Below the pieces are notes generated by a model. The model was not told where the DNA came from, did not search any database, and was given only the letters and a program-made list of their open reading frames with translations. A stretch of 37,709 nucleotides of DNA from the NCBI GenBank assembly GCA_004143945.1, contig SEHB01000014.1, forward strand, positions 1-37,709, in the 5' to 3' direction. Shown here one piece after another: positions 7,229-17,008 of this stretch. This DNA is from Lysobacteraceae bacterium. Lineage in GTDB: Bacteria; Pseudomonadota; Gammaproteobacteria; Xanthomonadales; Rhodanobacteraceae. The translations under genes were made by a program, and so were the position numbers. Position 1 is the first letter of the stretch. Each line of letters begins with the position of its first letter.

Positions 7229-8065
7229 ATGCGAGTCTCCCCTGCCACACGCATCGTCCTGCGCATCGCCCTCGTCGCGCTCATCGCGGCCCTCTCCGGC
7301 TGCTCGTGGTTCAAGCGCGGCGGCAAGGGCGACCCGATGGAGACGCTGCCGGTCGAGCAGCTGTACCAGCGCGGCGTCAGCGCGCTCGACGGCGGCAACC
7401 ACGATCTCGCGATGCGCACGTTCCAGCGCCTGATCTCGCGCTTCCCGTTCGGCCCGTACACCGAGCAGTCGCACCTGAACCTCGCGTACGCGCAGTACAA
7501 GGACCACAAGCCCGAGGACGCGTACTCGACGGTGAACCGGTTCATCAAGACCTACCCGACGCACCGCCACGTCGACTACGCCTACTACCTGCGCGGCCTG
7601 ATCAACTTCAACCGCTCGGCCGGTTTCCTCGAACGCTACATCGGCCAGGACATGACGCGCCGCGACCAGGCCAACGTGCGCCAGTCGTTCGACGATTTCG
7701 GCGCGCTGGTCAGCCGCTATCCCTCGAGCCGTTATGCGCCCGACGCGCGCCAGCGCATGATCTACCTGCGCAACATGATGGCGCGCTCGGAGCTCAACAT
7801 CGCGCTGTACTACCTCAAGCGCGGCGCCTACGTGGCCGCGTCGAACCGCGCCAAGGCGATCATCGAAACCTACCCGCAGTCGCCGCACGCGGGCGATGCA
7901 CTCGCGGTGATGATGCAGAGCTACGAGCGCCTCGGCCAGCAGGACCTCGCCGGCGACACGCGGCGCGTGCTGGAACTCAACTACCCCGAGCATCCCGCGC
8001 TCAAGGGCAAGTGGCCGGATTACCCGTCGAGCTGGTGGAAGCTGTTGCCGCTGACGCGGAACTGA
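7229..8065 (+). CDS. bamD: Outer-membrane assembly lipoprotein BamD
   Basis: A 278-residue lipoprotein: basic start, hydrophobic segment 9-21, lipobox LSGC with the lipidated cysteine at 25. The mature part is a TPR-type helical repeat protein with motifs QLYQRGVSALDGGNHDLAMRTF, SHLNLAYAQYKDHKPEDAY and HVDYAYYLRGLINF, typical of BamD (older names ComL, YfiO). It is the essential partner of BamA in beta-barrel insertion, anchored in the inner leaflet of the outer membrane. Length is slightly above the E. coli protein (about 245). It is divergent from rluD and convergent with nadE, with two REP pairs after its stop codon. Confidence 0.95.
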   Translation: MRVSPATRIVLRIALVALIAALSGCSWFKRGGKGDPMETLPVEQLYQRGVSALDGGNHDLAMRTFQRLISRFPFGPYTEQSHLNLAYAQYKDHKPEDAYSTVNRFIKTYPTHRHVDYAYYLRGLINFNRSAGFLERYIGQDMTRRDQANVRQSFDDFGALVSRYPSSRYAPDARQRMIYLRNMMARSELNIALYYLKRGAYVAASNRAKAIIETYPQSPHAGDALAVMMQSYERLGQQDLAGDTRRVLELNYPEHPALKGKWPDYPSSWWKLLPLTRN

Positions 8066-8090
8066 TCGTCGCGCCGACTGCGGCGCGTTC

Positions 8091-8173
8091 GCAGGCTGGA
8101 TGCGCGCAGCGCGGCCGGCGCTCTTGCGGTATCGCGCGAAAGGCGCCGGCCGGCCTGCGGCCGTCCAGCCTGC
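8091..8173. repeat. REP pair (BIME) copy 6
   Basis: Both feet carry the same decay: GCAG at the left (8091) and CTGC at the right (8173) in place of GTAG/CTAC, while the stems CGCGC-GCA-GCGCG and GGCC-GCA-GGCC are intact. It lies in the bamD/nadE convergent gap. Confidence 0.85.
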
Positions 8174-8223
8174 GAAGGCACGCGCAGCGGCGGGTTCGTG
8201 CGAAATCGGCTGCCGACTGCCTG

Positions 8224-8306
8224 GTAGGCTGGACGCGCGCAGCGCGGCCGGCGCACTTGCGGTATCGCGCGAAAGGCGCCGGCCGACCTTCGGTCGTCCA
8301 GCCTAC
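8224..8306. repeat. REP pair (BIME) copy 7
   Basis: GTAG head at 8224 with the usual CGCGC stem. The inverted unit has the stem pairs changed on both sides to GACC-GAA-GGTC, so the hairpin is preserved. It ends CAGCCTAC at 8306, 18 bases beyond the nadE stop. Confidence 0.88.
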
Positions 8307-8323
8307 GAATGCCGCGCTGGCGG

Positions 8324-9955
8324 TCAGCGCCACCCCGACGTGATCGGATACCGCCGCTCGCGCCCGAACGCGCGGCGCGAGACCTTCGGGCCCGGCGCGG
8401 CCTGGTGGCGCTTCCATTCGCTGATGCGCACGAGATGCAGCACGCGCTCGACCACCGCGGCGTCGAAGCCCGCGGCGACGATCTCGTCGAGTGACTGCTC
8501 CTGGTCGACATGCCGCAGCAGGATCGCGTCGAGCACGTCGTAGGGCGGCAGCGAGTCCTGGTCGGTCTGGTTGTCGCGCAGTTCCGCCGACGGCGGGCGG
8601 TCGATCACCGCGGGCGGGATCACGGGCGCGCCGCCGATCGTGTTGCGCCAGCGCGCGAGCGCGAACACCTCGGTCTTGTAAAGGTCCTTGATCGGCGCGT
8701 AGCCGCCGCACATGTCGCCGTAGATCGTCGCGTAGCCGACCGCGTACTCGCTCTTGTTGCCGGTCGTGAGCACGAGCCCGCCGAACTTGTTCGACAGCGC
8801 CATCAGGATCGCGCCGCGGCTGCGCGACTGCAGGTTTTCCTCGGTGGTGTCGGAGGCTTGTCTTTCGAATGCCGGCGCGAGCGCCGCGAGGAAACCCTCG
8901 AACGGCGCTTCGATCGGCACGGTGAGGATGCGAACGCCGGCCGCGCGCGCCTGTTCGTCGGCGAGGTCGTTGCTGAGCCCCGAGGTGTAGCGCGACGGCA
9001 TGCGCACGCCGGTGACGTTCGCCGCGCCGATCGCGTCGATCGCGACCGCGAGCACCAGCGCGGAATCGATGCCGCCCGACAGCCCGATCCACGCCTGCCT
9101 GAACCCGTTCTTGCGGAAGTAGTCGCGCGTGCCGCGCACGACCGCGCGCCACGCCAGCGAGTCGCGACCCTCGTCGCCGTCTTCGGGCCAGTCGATCGGG
9201 GCGAAACGGCGCGAGGCGGAATCGAAATCGGCGATCAGCCACGCATCCTCGAACGCGCGCGCCGCCGCATGCACATGGCCATCGCCGTCGGCGAGCACCG
9301 ATGCGCCGTCGAACACCAGCGCATCCTGGCCACCGACGAGGTTGAGGTAGGCCACCGCGAGTCCGGTTTCGGCGACGCGCGAAGCGAGCAGGGCATCGCG
9401 CTGTGCGTGCTTGTCGCGCTCGAACGGCGAGGCGTTCGGCACCAGCACGAGTTCGGCGCCCGCGCGCGCGGTGTCGGCGATCGGCTCGGCGAACCAGACG
9501 TCCTCGCAGATGACCACGCCGACGCGAACGCCGCCGACGTCGAACACGCACGTGCCGCCATCGGGATCGACCTCGAAGTAGCGGCGCTCGTCGAAGACCG
9601 CGTAGTTCGGCAGCTCGCGCTTGCGATAGGTGTGCGCGATCGCGCCCTCGCGCAGCACGCTCGCCGCATTGTAGACGACTGCCCCCGCGGCCTCGGGCCA
9701 GCCGACCACCGCGACGATCCCGTGCACGCCGGCCGCGATGCGCGCGATCGACGCATGGCATTCGGCGAGGAAGGCCGGGCGCAGCAGCAGGTCTTCGGGT
9801 GGATAGCCGCTGAGCGCAAGTTCGGGGAACAGCACGACATCGGCGCGGTGCCGATCGCGCGCGTCGGCGATGAGTTCGGCGATGCGCTGTTCGTTGCGCG
9901 CGAGCGCGCCGACCGGGAAGTCGAACTGGGCGAGGGCGATGCGGAGTGTGGGCAT
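8324..9955 (-). CDS. nadE: Glutamine-dependent NAD+ synthetase
   Basis: A 543-residue two-domain enzyme. The N-terminal nitrilase-type glutaminase (about 1-260) shows the catalytic triad: glutamate in VVLFPELALSGYP, lysine in TYRKRELPNY, cysteine in VGVVICEDVWF. The C-terminal synthetase has the PP-loop GLSGGIDSALVLA, the SRYTSGLS segment and TTGNKSEYAVGY. It amidates deamido-NAD with glutamine and ATP, the last step of NAD synthesis. Length agrees with the proteobacterial glutamine-dependent type. The ATG at 9955 has no clear ribosome site and a -10-like hexamer begins only 7 bases upstream, so the message could be leaderless. It is convergent with bamD, a common neighbour in Xanthomonadales. 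Confidence 0.95.
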   Translation of the reverse strand: MPTLRIALAQFDFPVGALARNEQRIAELIADARDRHRADVVLFPELALSGYPPEDLLLRPAFLAECHASIARIAAGVHGIVAVVGWPEAAGAVVYNAASVLREGAIAHTYRKRELPNYAVFDERRYFEVDPDGGTCVFDVGGVRVGVVICEDVWFAEPIADTARAGAELVLVPNASPFERDKHAQRDALLASRVAETGLAVAYLNLVGGQDALVFDGASVLADGDGHVHAAARAFEDAWLIADFDSASRRFAPIDWPEDGDEGRDSLAWRAVVRGTRDYFRKNGFRQAWIGLSGGIDSALVLAVAIDAIGAANVTGVRMPSRYTSGLSNDLADEQARAAGVRILTVPIEAPFEGFLAALAPAFERQASDTTEENLQSRSRGAILMALSNKFGGLVLTTGNKSEYAVGYATIYGDMCGGYAPIKDLYKTEVFALARWRNTIGGAPVIPPAVIDRPPSAELRDNQTDQDSLPPYDVLDAILLRHVDQEQSLDEIVAAGFDAAVVERVLHLVRISEWKRHQAAPGPKVSRRAFGRERRYPITSGWR

Positions 9956-9961
9956 TCGCCT

Positions 9962-9986
9962 AGTTTACGTCGTGTGCATGAATGCA
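9962..9986 (-). promoter_or_regulatory. Possible nadE promoter with small palindrome
   Basis: On the minus strand TAAACT (9967-9962) would put transcription start close to the nadE ATG at 9955. In the spacer lies TGCATGAATGCA (9975-9986), arms TGCAT/ATGCA, a possible operator half-site pair. No convincing -35 is seen. Confidence 0.3.
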
Positions 9987-10036
9987 TTCGTCGAGGTGGT
10001 CGGCGGGTTCGACGCTCGCGCGAGATCCGCTGCCTC

Positions 10037-10119
10037 GTAGGCTGGACGCGCGCAGGCCGGCCGGCGCTCTTGAGGTGTCGCGCGAAGGGCGCCGGCCGGC
10101 CTGCGGCCGTCCAGCCTAC
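10037..10119. repeat. REP pair (BIME) copy 8
   Basis: GTAG head at 10037. The left unit is a hybrid: CGCGCGCA from one variant joined to GGCCGGCC from the other, which breaks its stem. The inverted unit is intact and ends CAGCCTAC at 10119. It lies between the nadE start and the stop of the Ig-repeat gene. Confidence 0.87.
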
Positions 10120-10159
10120 GAAGAGCGCCAAGCGCAGGCGGCCGTCCGGCCGCGGGCGC

Positions 10160-12823
10160 TCAGCCGTTGACGAACACGCCGACGTCGGTGGTCGCGACGC
10201 CTCCGCGGCCGTCGCTGACGGTATAGGTGAACACGTCGAACGCGCCGAAGAAGCCGTTGTCCGGCGCGTAGTAGACCTGGCCGTTGACGATCGATACGGT
10301 GCCGTTGGCAGGCTGCGTGACCGCGATGATCGTGAGCGGATCCCCGTCGGGGTCGCTGTCGTTCGCGAGCACGTCGATCGTGATCGGCGTGTTGGTCGGC
10401 GTGACGACCGCATCGGGCACGGGGACCGGTGGCTGGTTCGGCAATGCGCTGACGGTCACCGTCACGGTCGCACTCGCACTGCCGCCGCGGCCATCCTCGA
10501 TCGTGTAGGTGAACGCGTCCGGGCCGACGAAGCCCGCGGCGGGCGTGTAGGTGACCGAGGTGGCGTCGAACACGACGACGCCGTTCGCGGGCGGGGTGAC
10601 GCCGACGATCACGAGCGGGTCGCCGTCGGGGTCCGAGTCGTTGTCGAGCACGTCGAGCACGACCGAAGCGCCGGCCGTCGCATTGCCGGCGTCGTCGATC
10701 GCCACCGGCGGCTGGTTCGGCGCCGCCGGCACGGTGACCGCGACGTTCGCGCTCGCGCTGCCGCCGCGTCCGTCGCTGATCGTGTAGGTGAAGCGGTCGA
10801 TGCCGGTGAACCCCGCGTTCGGCGCGTAGCCGAGCAGGTTGCCGTTGATCGTGACGGTGCCGCCGAGGGGCTGCGTCACCGCGCCGATCGAAAGTGGATC
10901 GCCGTCCGCATCGGTATCGTTGGCGAGCACGTCGATCGGCGTCGAGACGCCGGGCGCGCCGATCGCCACGTCATCGAGCGCGACCGGTGGCGTGTTCGGC
11001 GCGGCCGTGACGGTGACCGTGACGATGGCGCCCGCGCTGCCGCCGCGTCCGTCGCTGATCGCGTAGGTGAAGCTGTCGACGCCGGCGAATCCGGCTGCCG
11101 GCGCATAGGTCACGCTGCCGCCCGCGATCGTCGCACTGCCGTTGGCAGGCGTGCCGACCGCGATGATCGCGAGTGCGTCGCCGTCGGCGTCTGCGTCGTT
11201 GGCGAGCACCGCGATCGCGACGGCGACGCCCTGCGCCGTCGTGGAGGCATCGTCAAGCGCGACCGGCGGCGTGTTCGGCAGCGGATCGACCGTGATGGTC
11301 ACGCTCGCGACCGCACTGCCGCCGCGCCCGTCGCTGATCGCGTACTCGAAGCGGTCGATCCCGCTGAAGCCCGGCGCGGGCGCGTAGCGCACGCCCGTGC
11401 CGACGATCGTGACGCTGCCGTTCGACGCTGGCGTCACCGAAAGCAGCGCGATCGCGTCGCCGTCCGGGTCGCTGTCGTTGGCGAGGACATCGATCGCGAC
11501 CGCGGCGCCCGGCGTCGTCGAGGCGCTGTCGTCGAGCGCGACCGGCGCGCGATTCGGCGCGCCCGCGATCGTGATCGTGACGATCGCGCTCGCGCTGCCG
11601 CCGCGCGCATCGACGACGGTGTAGCTGAAGCTGTCGACGCCCGCATATCCCGGTGCCGGCACGTAGGCGAGCATGCCGCCCGCGATCGTGACGGTGCCGT
11701 GCGCGGGCGCGCCGACCGCGGCGACGGCGAGCGCGTCGCCATCGGGATCGCTGTCATTGGCGAGCACGTCGATGACGACCGCGGCGTCCGCGGGCGTCGC
11801 CGCGCTGTCGGCCTGCGCCATGGGGTAGCGGTTGCTGTACTCGCGCGGGCCCTGGCTCACGTGGACGACGCGGTCGCGCACGCGCCGGTAGGTTTCGACC
11901 GTGCGCGGGTGCGAGCTCGAAGGGCGTGCGATCGCGCGTGAGATCCAGGCGGGATTGCGCAGGTTCGCGCTCGGCGCGAATGCACCATTGCGGCCGAACT
12001 CGTAGCGCAGGTACGCGGAAATGCGCAGGTCCTCGTCGTCGCCGTCGACGCTGCCGAGGCGGCGCACCTGCTCCGCCTGCGCGCTGAGGCCCCAGCCACG
12101 GGTGCCGAGCGGCGTGTCGAGGCCGAGCGAGAACGTGTTCGCGCGCGCGCCGTCGCCGTCCTGGGTGCTCGCGCCGCCGCGCAGGCGCATCGCGCGCGGC
12201 TCGAACACGTGGCTGAGCTGCACGCCGAACTCGTTGGCGTAGGGGCGGCTCTCGAACAGCAGTTCGGTCGCGGTCGTCTCGAGCTGCGCGTAGTCGCCGA
12301 CGGCGTCGCTGCCGGTCAGGACCCGGTCGTCGAGCAGCGTCATGGTGCCGGCCGCGCGTCCGCCACCGAAGCCGCGCGCGAGATAGCCCTCGAGCGAAAA
12401 CTCGCGGCGTTCGATGCCGAAGCCGAGCGTGGCCTTGCGTGCGTGCTCGGCGTTCTGGTCGAGCGCGAAGGTCAGGCGAGCGATCGTCGCATCGCCAGGC
12501 TGCTCGCGCGCGCGGACGGGGTCCATGCCCCAGAGCCAGTTGAAATCGGTCTGGACGCCGCCGGCACCCGCGCGGTCCCACCAGAGCTGGCCGACGACCG
12601 CGCGCGCGTCGTTGCGTGCGAACACGCCGAGCAGCTGGCCTTCGGTTTCGCCGTCGGCGTTGATGCCGAGCGAGACGCTGCCGTCGCCGCCGACATAGGT
12701 CAGCGGGACCGAGGGATCGGTGACGGAAGGTCCGTCCGATGGATCGTTCGGCCACGGTTGCGCGTGCAGCGCGACGGCGAACGGAACCGCGATGACGAAC
12801 AGCAGCAGGCGTGACCGTCGCAT
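10160..12823 (-). CDS. Secreted surface protein: beta-rich N-terminus plus six Ig-like repeats
   Basis: An 887-residue protein. Residues 1-21 form a signal peptide (LLLFVIAVPFAVALHAQ). Residues about 38-280 are an alternating, aromatic-rich, beta-barrel-like stretch (for example GQLLGVFARN, TLGFGIERREFSLEGYLARGF, ISAYLRYEFGRNG). A polar linker leads to six tandem repeats with a period of 93-94 residues, from about residue 335 to the end. Each has DVLANDSDPDGD-type acidic calcium-binding signatures, a GTVTI strand, Y.P..GF.G.D.F.Y and DGRGGSA. The repeats resemble cadherin-like/Ig-like tandem domains of adhesins and RTX-type proteins. N-terminal barrel plus C-terminal Ig stalk would be the inverse-autotransporter (intimin) plan, but I do not recognise the barrel family and see no LysM or POTRA. 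Ribosome site GGGAGGGGG lies just before ATG 12823. Adhesion is inferred, not shown. Confidence 0.75.
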   Translation of the reverse strand: MRRSRLLLFVIAVPFAVALHAQPWPNDPSDGPSVTDPSVPLTYVGGDGSVSLGINADGETEGQLLGVFARNDARAVVGQLWWDRAGAGGVQTDFNWLWGMDPVRAREQPGDATIARLTFALDQNAEHARKATLGFGIERREFSLEGYLARGFGGGRAAGTMTLLDDRVLTGSDAVGDYAQLETTATELLFESRPYANEFGVQLSHVFEPRAMRLRGGASTQDGDGARANTFSLGLDTPLGTRGWGLSAQAEQVRRLGSVDGDDEDLRISAYLRYEFGRNGAFAPSANLRNPAWISRAIARPSSSHPRTVETYRRVRDRVVHVSQGPREYSNRYPMAQADSAATPADAAVVIDVLANDSDPDGDALAVAAVGAPAHGTVTIAGGMLAYVPAPGYAGVDSFSYTVVDARGGSASAIVTITIAGAPNRAPVALDDSASTTPGAAVAIDVLANDSDPDGDAIALLSVTPASNGSVTIVGTGVRYAPAPGFSGIDRFEYAISDGRGGSAVASVTITVDPLPNTPPVALDDASTTAQGVAVAIAVLANDADADGDALAIIAVGTPANGSATIAGGSVTYAPAAGFAGVDSFTYAISDGRGGSAGAIVTVTVTAAPNTPPVALDDVAIGAPGVSTPIDVLANDTDADGDPLSIGAVTQPLGGTVTINGNLLGYAPNAGFTGIDRFTYTISDGRGGSASANVAVTVPAAPNQPPVAIDDAGNATAGASVVLDVLDNDSDPDGDPLVIVGVTPPANGVVVFDATSVTYTPAAGFVGPDAFTYTIEDGRGGSASATVTVTVSALPNQPPVPVPDAVVTPTNTPITIDVLANDSDPDGDPLTIIAVTQPANGTVSIVNGQVYYAPDNGFFGAFDVFTYTVSDGRGGVATTDVGVFVNG

Positions 12824-12914
12824 ACCCCCTCCCAGGACGAGCGCGGCGCGGAGGCATCGTACTCGCAGTAGCGGGGGTGTGGATGAACCGGCGGGGGAGC
12901 CGGCGGCCAGTGGG

Positions 12915-13003
12915 GTAGGCTGGACGCGCGTAGCGCGGCCGGCGCTCTTGATTTTTCGCCATCAAGCCAAGAGCGCGGGCCGGCCTTCGGCCGTCCAGCC
13001 TAC
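12915..13003. repeat. REP pair (BIME) copy 9
   Basis: GTAG head at 12915; the left stem loop is GTA instead of GCA (CGCGC-GTA-GCGCG), the inverted unit has GGCC-GAA-GGCC and ends CAGCCTAC at 13003. It lies 31 bases beyond the sucD stop. Confidence 0.88.
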
Positions 13004-13033
13004 GGGGGACGGCCAACCGGGTGCCAAGGGAAA

Positions 13034-13906
13034 TTACTGCATCTTCGACGCGAGCGTCGCGCCGAGATCGGCGGGCGACTTCACGGTCGTGACGCCGGCC
13101 TTCTCGAGCGCTTCGAACTTCGCGGCCGCGGTGCCCTTGCCGCCTGAGATGATCGCGCCCGCATGGCCCATGCGCTTGCCGGCCGGCGCGGATGCGCCCG
13201 CGATGAACGCGACCACGGGCTTGGTCACGTACTCGGCGATGAAGTCCGCCGCTTCCTCTTCGGCGCTGCCGCCGATCTCGCCGACCATGATGATGCCTTC
13301 GGTCTGCGCATCGTCCTGGAACAGTTTGAGGCAGTCGATGAAGTTCAGGCCGTTGATCGGATCGCCGCCGATGCCGATCACGGTCGACTGGCCGAGGCCG
13401 ACGTGGGTGGTCTGGAACACGGCTTCATAGGTCAGCGTGCCCGAGCGCGACACGATCGCGACCTTGCCCGGCTTGTGGATGTGGCCCGGCATGATGCCGA
13501 TCTTGCATTCGCCCGGCGTGATGATGCCCGGGCAGTTCGGGCCGACCAGCACGGTGTCCGGATACTGCTGCAGCACGTTCTTGACGCGCAGCATGTCGAG
13601 TACCGGGATGCCTTCGGTGATCGCGACGATGACCTTGATGCCCGCGTCGGCCGCCTCGAGGATCGCGTCGGCCGCGAACGGCGGCGGCACGAAGATCATC
13701 GACGCGTCGGCGCCGGTGTCGTTCACCGCGTCGAGCACGGTGTTGTAGACCGGCAGGCCGATGTGGGTGCTGCCGCCCTTGCCCGGCGTCACGCCGCCGA
13801 CGAGCTTGGTGCCATATTCGAGCGCCTGCTCGGAGTGGAACGTGCCCTGCTGGCCGGTGAAGCCCTGGGTGATGACCTTGGTGTTCTTGTTGACCAAAAC
13901 GCTCAT
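13034..13906 (-). CDS. sucD: Succinate-CoA ligase, alpha subunit
   Basis: A 290-residue subunit. The CoA-binding Rossmann part begins [40 protein letters not shown] is the family signature, and the phosphohistidine lies in [16 protein letters not shown]. With SucC it interconverts succinyl-CoA and succinate with nucleotide phosphorylation in the TCA cycle. Length matches the E. coli protein (289). An AAGGA ribosome site precedes ATG 13906. It follows sucC by 17 bases on the same strand, so the two form one operon. Confidence 0.97.
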   Translation of the reverse strand: MSVLVNKNTKVITQGFTGQQGTFHSEQALEYGTKLVGGVTPGKGGSTHIGLPVYNTVLDAVNDTGADASMIFVPPPFAADAILEAADAGIKVIVAITEGIPVLDMLRVKNVLQQYPDTVLVGPNCPGIITPGECKIGIMPGHIHKPGKVAIVSRSGTLTYEAVFQTTHVGLGQSTVIGIGGDPINGLNFIDCLKLFQDDAQTEGIIMVGEIGGSAEEEAADFIAEYVTKPVVAFIAGASAPAGKRMGHAGAIISGGKGTAAAKFEALEKAGVTTVKSPADLGATLASKMQ

Positions 13907-13923
13907 GTGTTCGTGTCCTTCGC

Positions 13924-15090
<1,167 letters not shown>

Positions 15091-15205
15091 TCGGGGACAC
15101 CTTCTGCACGTGGACGCGCGAAGCGCGGCGCAGGCGCGCCGCAGGACGCAATCCGGGAAGCGGCGGCGAGCGGCCGGCCGCGGGAGTGGGGCCGTATTCT
15201 AAGGC

Positions 15206-15348
15206 CGGGAATGGGGAATGGGGAATCGGGAAGGGTTCCAGGCACCCGTCGCGACGCTGTTTTCGTCAATCCGCCGGCTCTTCCGGCGGTTGGCTATTGA
15301 CCGGGCAAACGGAGACCGGCTTGATCATTCCCCATTCCCCATTCCCCG
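15206..15348. repeat. Heptamer-armed inverted element, copy 1
   Basis: The left arm (15206-15234) repeats GGGAATG/GGGAATC; the right arm (15327-15347) repeats CCCATTC, its complement. Between them lies a hairpin, CCGCCGG/CCGGCGG (15271-15289), wrapped by GTCAAT/ATTGAC (15265-15301). The right shoulder CCGGCTTGATCATTCCCC is shared with copy 2. The element fills the sucC/pilS divergent gap and ends 17 bases before pilS. Confidence 0.85.
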
Positions 15349-15352
15349 CTCT

Positions 15353-15358
15353 TATACT
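15353..15358 (+). promoter_or_regulatory. Possible pilS -10 hexamer
   Basis: TATACT lies 6 bases before the GTG start of pilS, directly after the heptamer arm. If used, transcription would begin at or next to the start codon, giving a leaderless message. No good -35 is present; the expected place is inside the ATTCCCC array. Confidence 0.35.
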
Positions 15359-15364
15359 CCGCTC

Positions 15365-16999
15365 GTGACCGCCGACCCCAAAGCTCACGGCACGGCCGCC
15401 TCGCCGGGCGACATCACCCGCCGCGAACTCTATTTCTTCAATCTCTATCGCTGCCTCGAGGCGGTGATCTACATCGGCCTCGTCGCGACGCCGTTCGCGG
15501 TCGAGTGGGTCACGGTGTCGCGGCCGATGCTCGGGCAGATCGCCGCGGCGATCTACCTCGTGACCGCGATCGGCCTGCTGATCGGCACCGAGCGCCTGCG
15601 CATGCGCCTGGTGGGCACGATCAGCGCATCGCTGCTCGTCGACATCGTCGCGGCCTCGCTGGTGCTGGTGTCGCTGTCGGGCCACAACCTCGTGCCGATG
15701 ATGCTGCTCGTCAACGTCGGCATCGCCGCGCTGCTGCTGCCGCATCGCGCCTACCTGTTCGCCGCGATCGCGGCGTTCGGCGTGACGATTCCGTATGCCT
15801 ACAACCAGCTCACCGGCGGCGCCGAGCGTTCCGGCGTGGAGACCGCCGCGGTGGTGGTTGCGTATTTCATCGTCGGCGCGCTGCTGCGCTACCTCGGTGG
15901 CCACATGCGCGCGACCGAGGACCTCGCGGCGCAGCGCGGCGTCGACCTGCTCAACCTCGAGCAGATCAACGACCTGATCATCCAGCGCATGAAGACCGGC
16001 GTGCTGCTCGTCGACCAGGCCAACCACATCCTGCGCATCAACGAGTCGGCCTGGCACCTGATCGGCAACCCGTCGCCGAACCAGCGCGAACTCGGCACCG
16101 TCGCCTCCGAACTCTCGCGCCGCCTCTACCACTGGCGCCATTCGGGCAAGACCGACCAGACCGCGATCGCGCTCGCGCCCGACGTGCCCGAGGTGATTCC
16201 GCGCTTCACGCGGCTCGCGCCGAACGACGACACCAACGTGCTGATCTTCCTCGACGACACCTCGCTGCTGTCGCGGCGCGCGGAGGAACTGACGCTGTCC
16301 TCCCTCGGACGGCTGTCGGCCTCGATCGCGCACGAAATCCGCAACCCGCTGGCGGCGATCCGCTATTCAGCGCAGCTGCTCGCCGAGTCGCCCGACCTCA
16401 ACTCCGAGGACAAGCGCCTCGTCGACATCATCAACAACCACTGCACGCGCGCGAACGACGTGGTGGAGAACATCCTGCAGCTCTCGCGGCGCGAGCGCTC
16501 GCGGCCGGAGACGATCGACCTCAATGCGTGGGTGCTCGCGTTCGTCGAGGACTACAAGCAGTCCAACGACCTCGGCGGCGACCACCTGCGCGCGGTCACG
16601 CAGAACCGCCAGATCGAGGCGATGGTCGACCAGCAGCACCTGCAGCAGGTGGTCTGGAACCTCGTGCAGAACGCGATCCGCTACGGCCGCCAGCCCGGCC
16701 AGCCCGCGCGCGTCAGCGTGGTCGCGCGGCTGATGGGCGAGAAGGGCCCGCCGCTGCTCGAGGTGATCGACCGCGGTCCGGGCATTCCGCCGAAGGTCGC
16801 CGCGCAGATCTTCGAGCCGTTCTACACCACGCACGAATACGGCACCGGCCTCGGCCTCTACCTCGCCAAGCAGATGAGCGAGGCGAGCCAGGCCACGCTC
16901 GAATACGTGCCGGTCGCCGGCGGTGGCGCCTGCTTCCGCATCACCTTGACGCCGGCCGGCGTGCTGCTCGCCACGCGCATCGCGGCGAAGGCGGGCTGA
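15365..16999 (+). CDS. pilS: Sensor histidine kinase PilS
   Basis: A 544-residue membrane kinase. The first 185 residues carry about six hydrophobic segments, as in PilS. A PAS-like segment follows (NDLIIQRMKTGVLLVDQANHILRINESA), then the dimerisation/phospho-histidine box GRLSASIAHEIRNPLAAIRY, and an ATPase domain with N box WNLVQNAIRYG, G1 VIDRGPGIP, F box IFEPFYTT and G2 GTGLGLYLAK. It is expected to phosphorylate PilR and so control pilin expression. The start taken is GTG 15365 (VTADPK...); no ribosome site is visible because heptamer repeats run up to it. The next gene, pgeF, begins 9 bases after its stop. In many pseudomonads and xanthomonads pilS and pilR are adjacent; here they are separated and on opposite strands. 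Confidence 0.9.
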   Translation: MTADPKAHGTAASPGDITRRELYFFNLYRCLEAVIYIGLVATPFAVEWVTVSRPMLGQIAAAIYLVTAIGLLIGTERLRMRLVGTISASLLVDIVAASLVLVSLSGHNLVPMMLLVNVGIAALLLPHRAYLFAAIAAFGVTIPYAYNQLTGGAERSGVETAAVVVAYFIVGALLRYLGGHMRATEDLAAQRGVDLLNLEQINDLIIQRMKTGVLLVDQANHILRINESAWHLIGNPSPNQRELGTVASELSRRLYHWRHSGKTDQTAIALAPDVPEVIPRFTRLAPNDDTNVLIFLDDTSLLSRRAEELTLSSLGRLSASIAHEIRNPLAAIRYSAQLLAESPDLNSEDKRLVDIINNHCTRANDVVENILQLSRRERSRPETIDLNAWVLAFVEDYKQSNDLGGDHLRAVTQNRQIEAMVDQQHLQQVVWNLVQNAIRYGRQPGQPARVSVVARLMGEKGPPLLEVIDRGPGIPPKVAAQIFEPFYTTHEYGTGLGLYLAKQMSEASQATLEYVPVAGGGACFRITLTPAGVLLATRIAAKAG

Positions 17000-17008
17000 G
17001 TCCTGCGC

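Noticed and set aside
8510-11941. 1143-codon open frame on the plus strand opposite nadE and the Ig-repeat gene
   Set aside because: Composition is Arg/Asp/Ala-rich with periodic motifs that mirror the six Ig repeats in antisense; no family features, and both minus-strand genes are convincing.
15108-15130. REP-like stem upstream of sucC
   Set aside because: Only the CGCGCGAAGCGCG stem resembles the family; the GTAGGCTG foot is absent, so it is not listed as a copy.
15206-15348. Heptamer-armed elements and REP pairs as CRISPR-like arrays
   Set aside because: No regular direct repeats separated by unique 30-40 base spacers, and no cas genes in the window.
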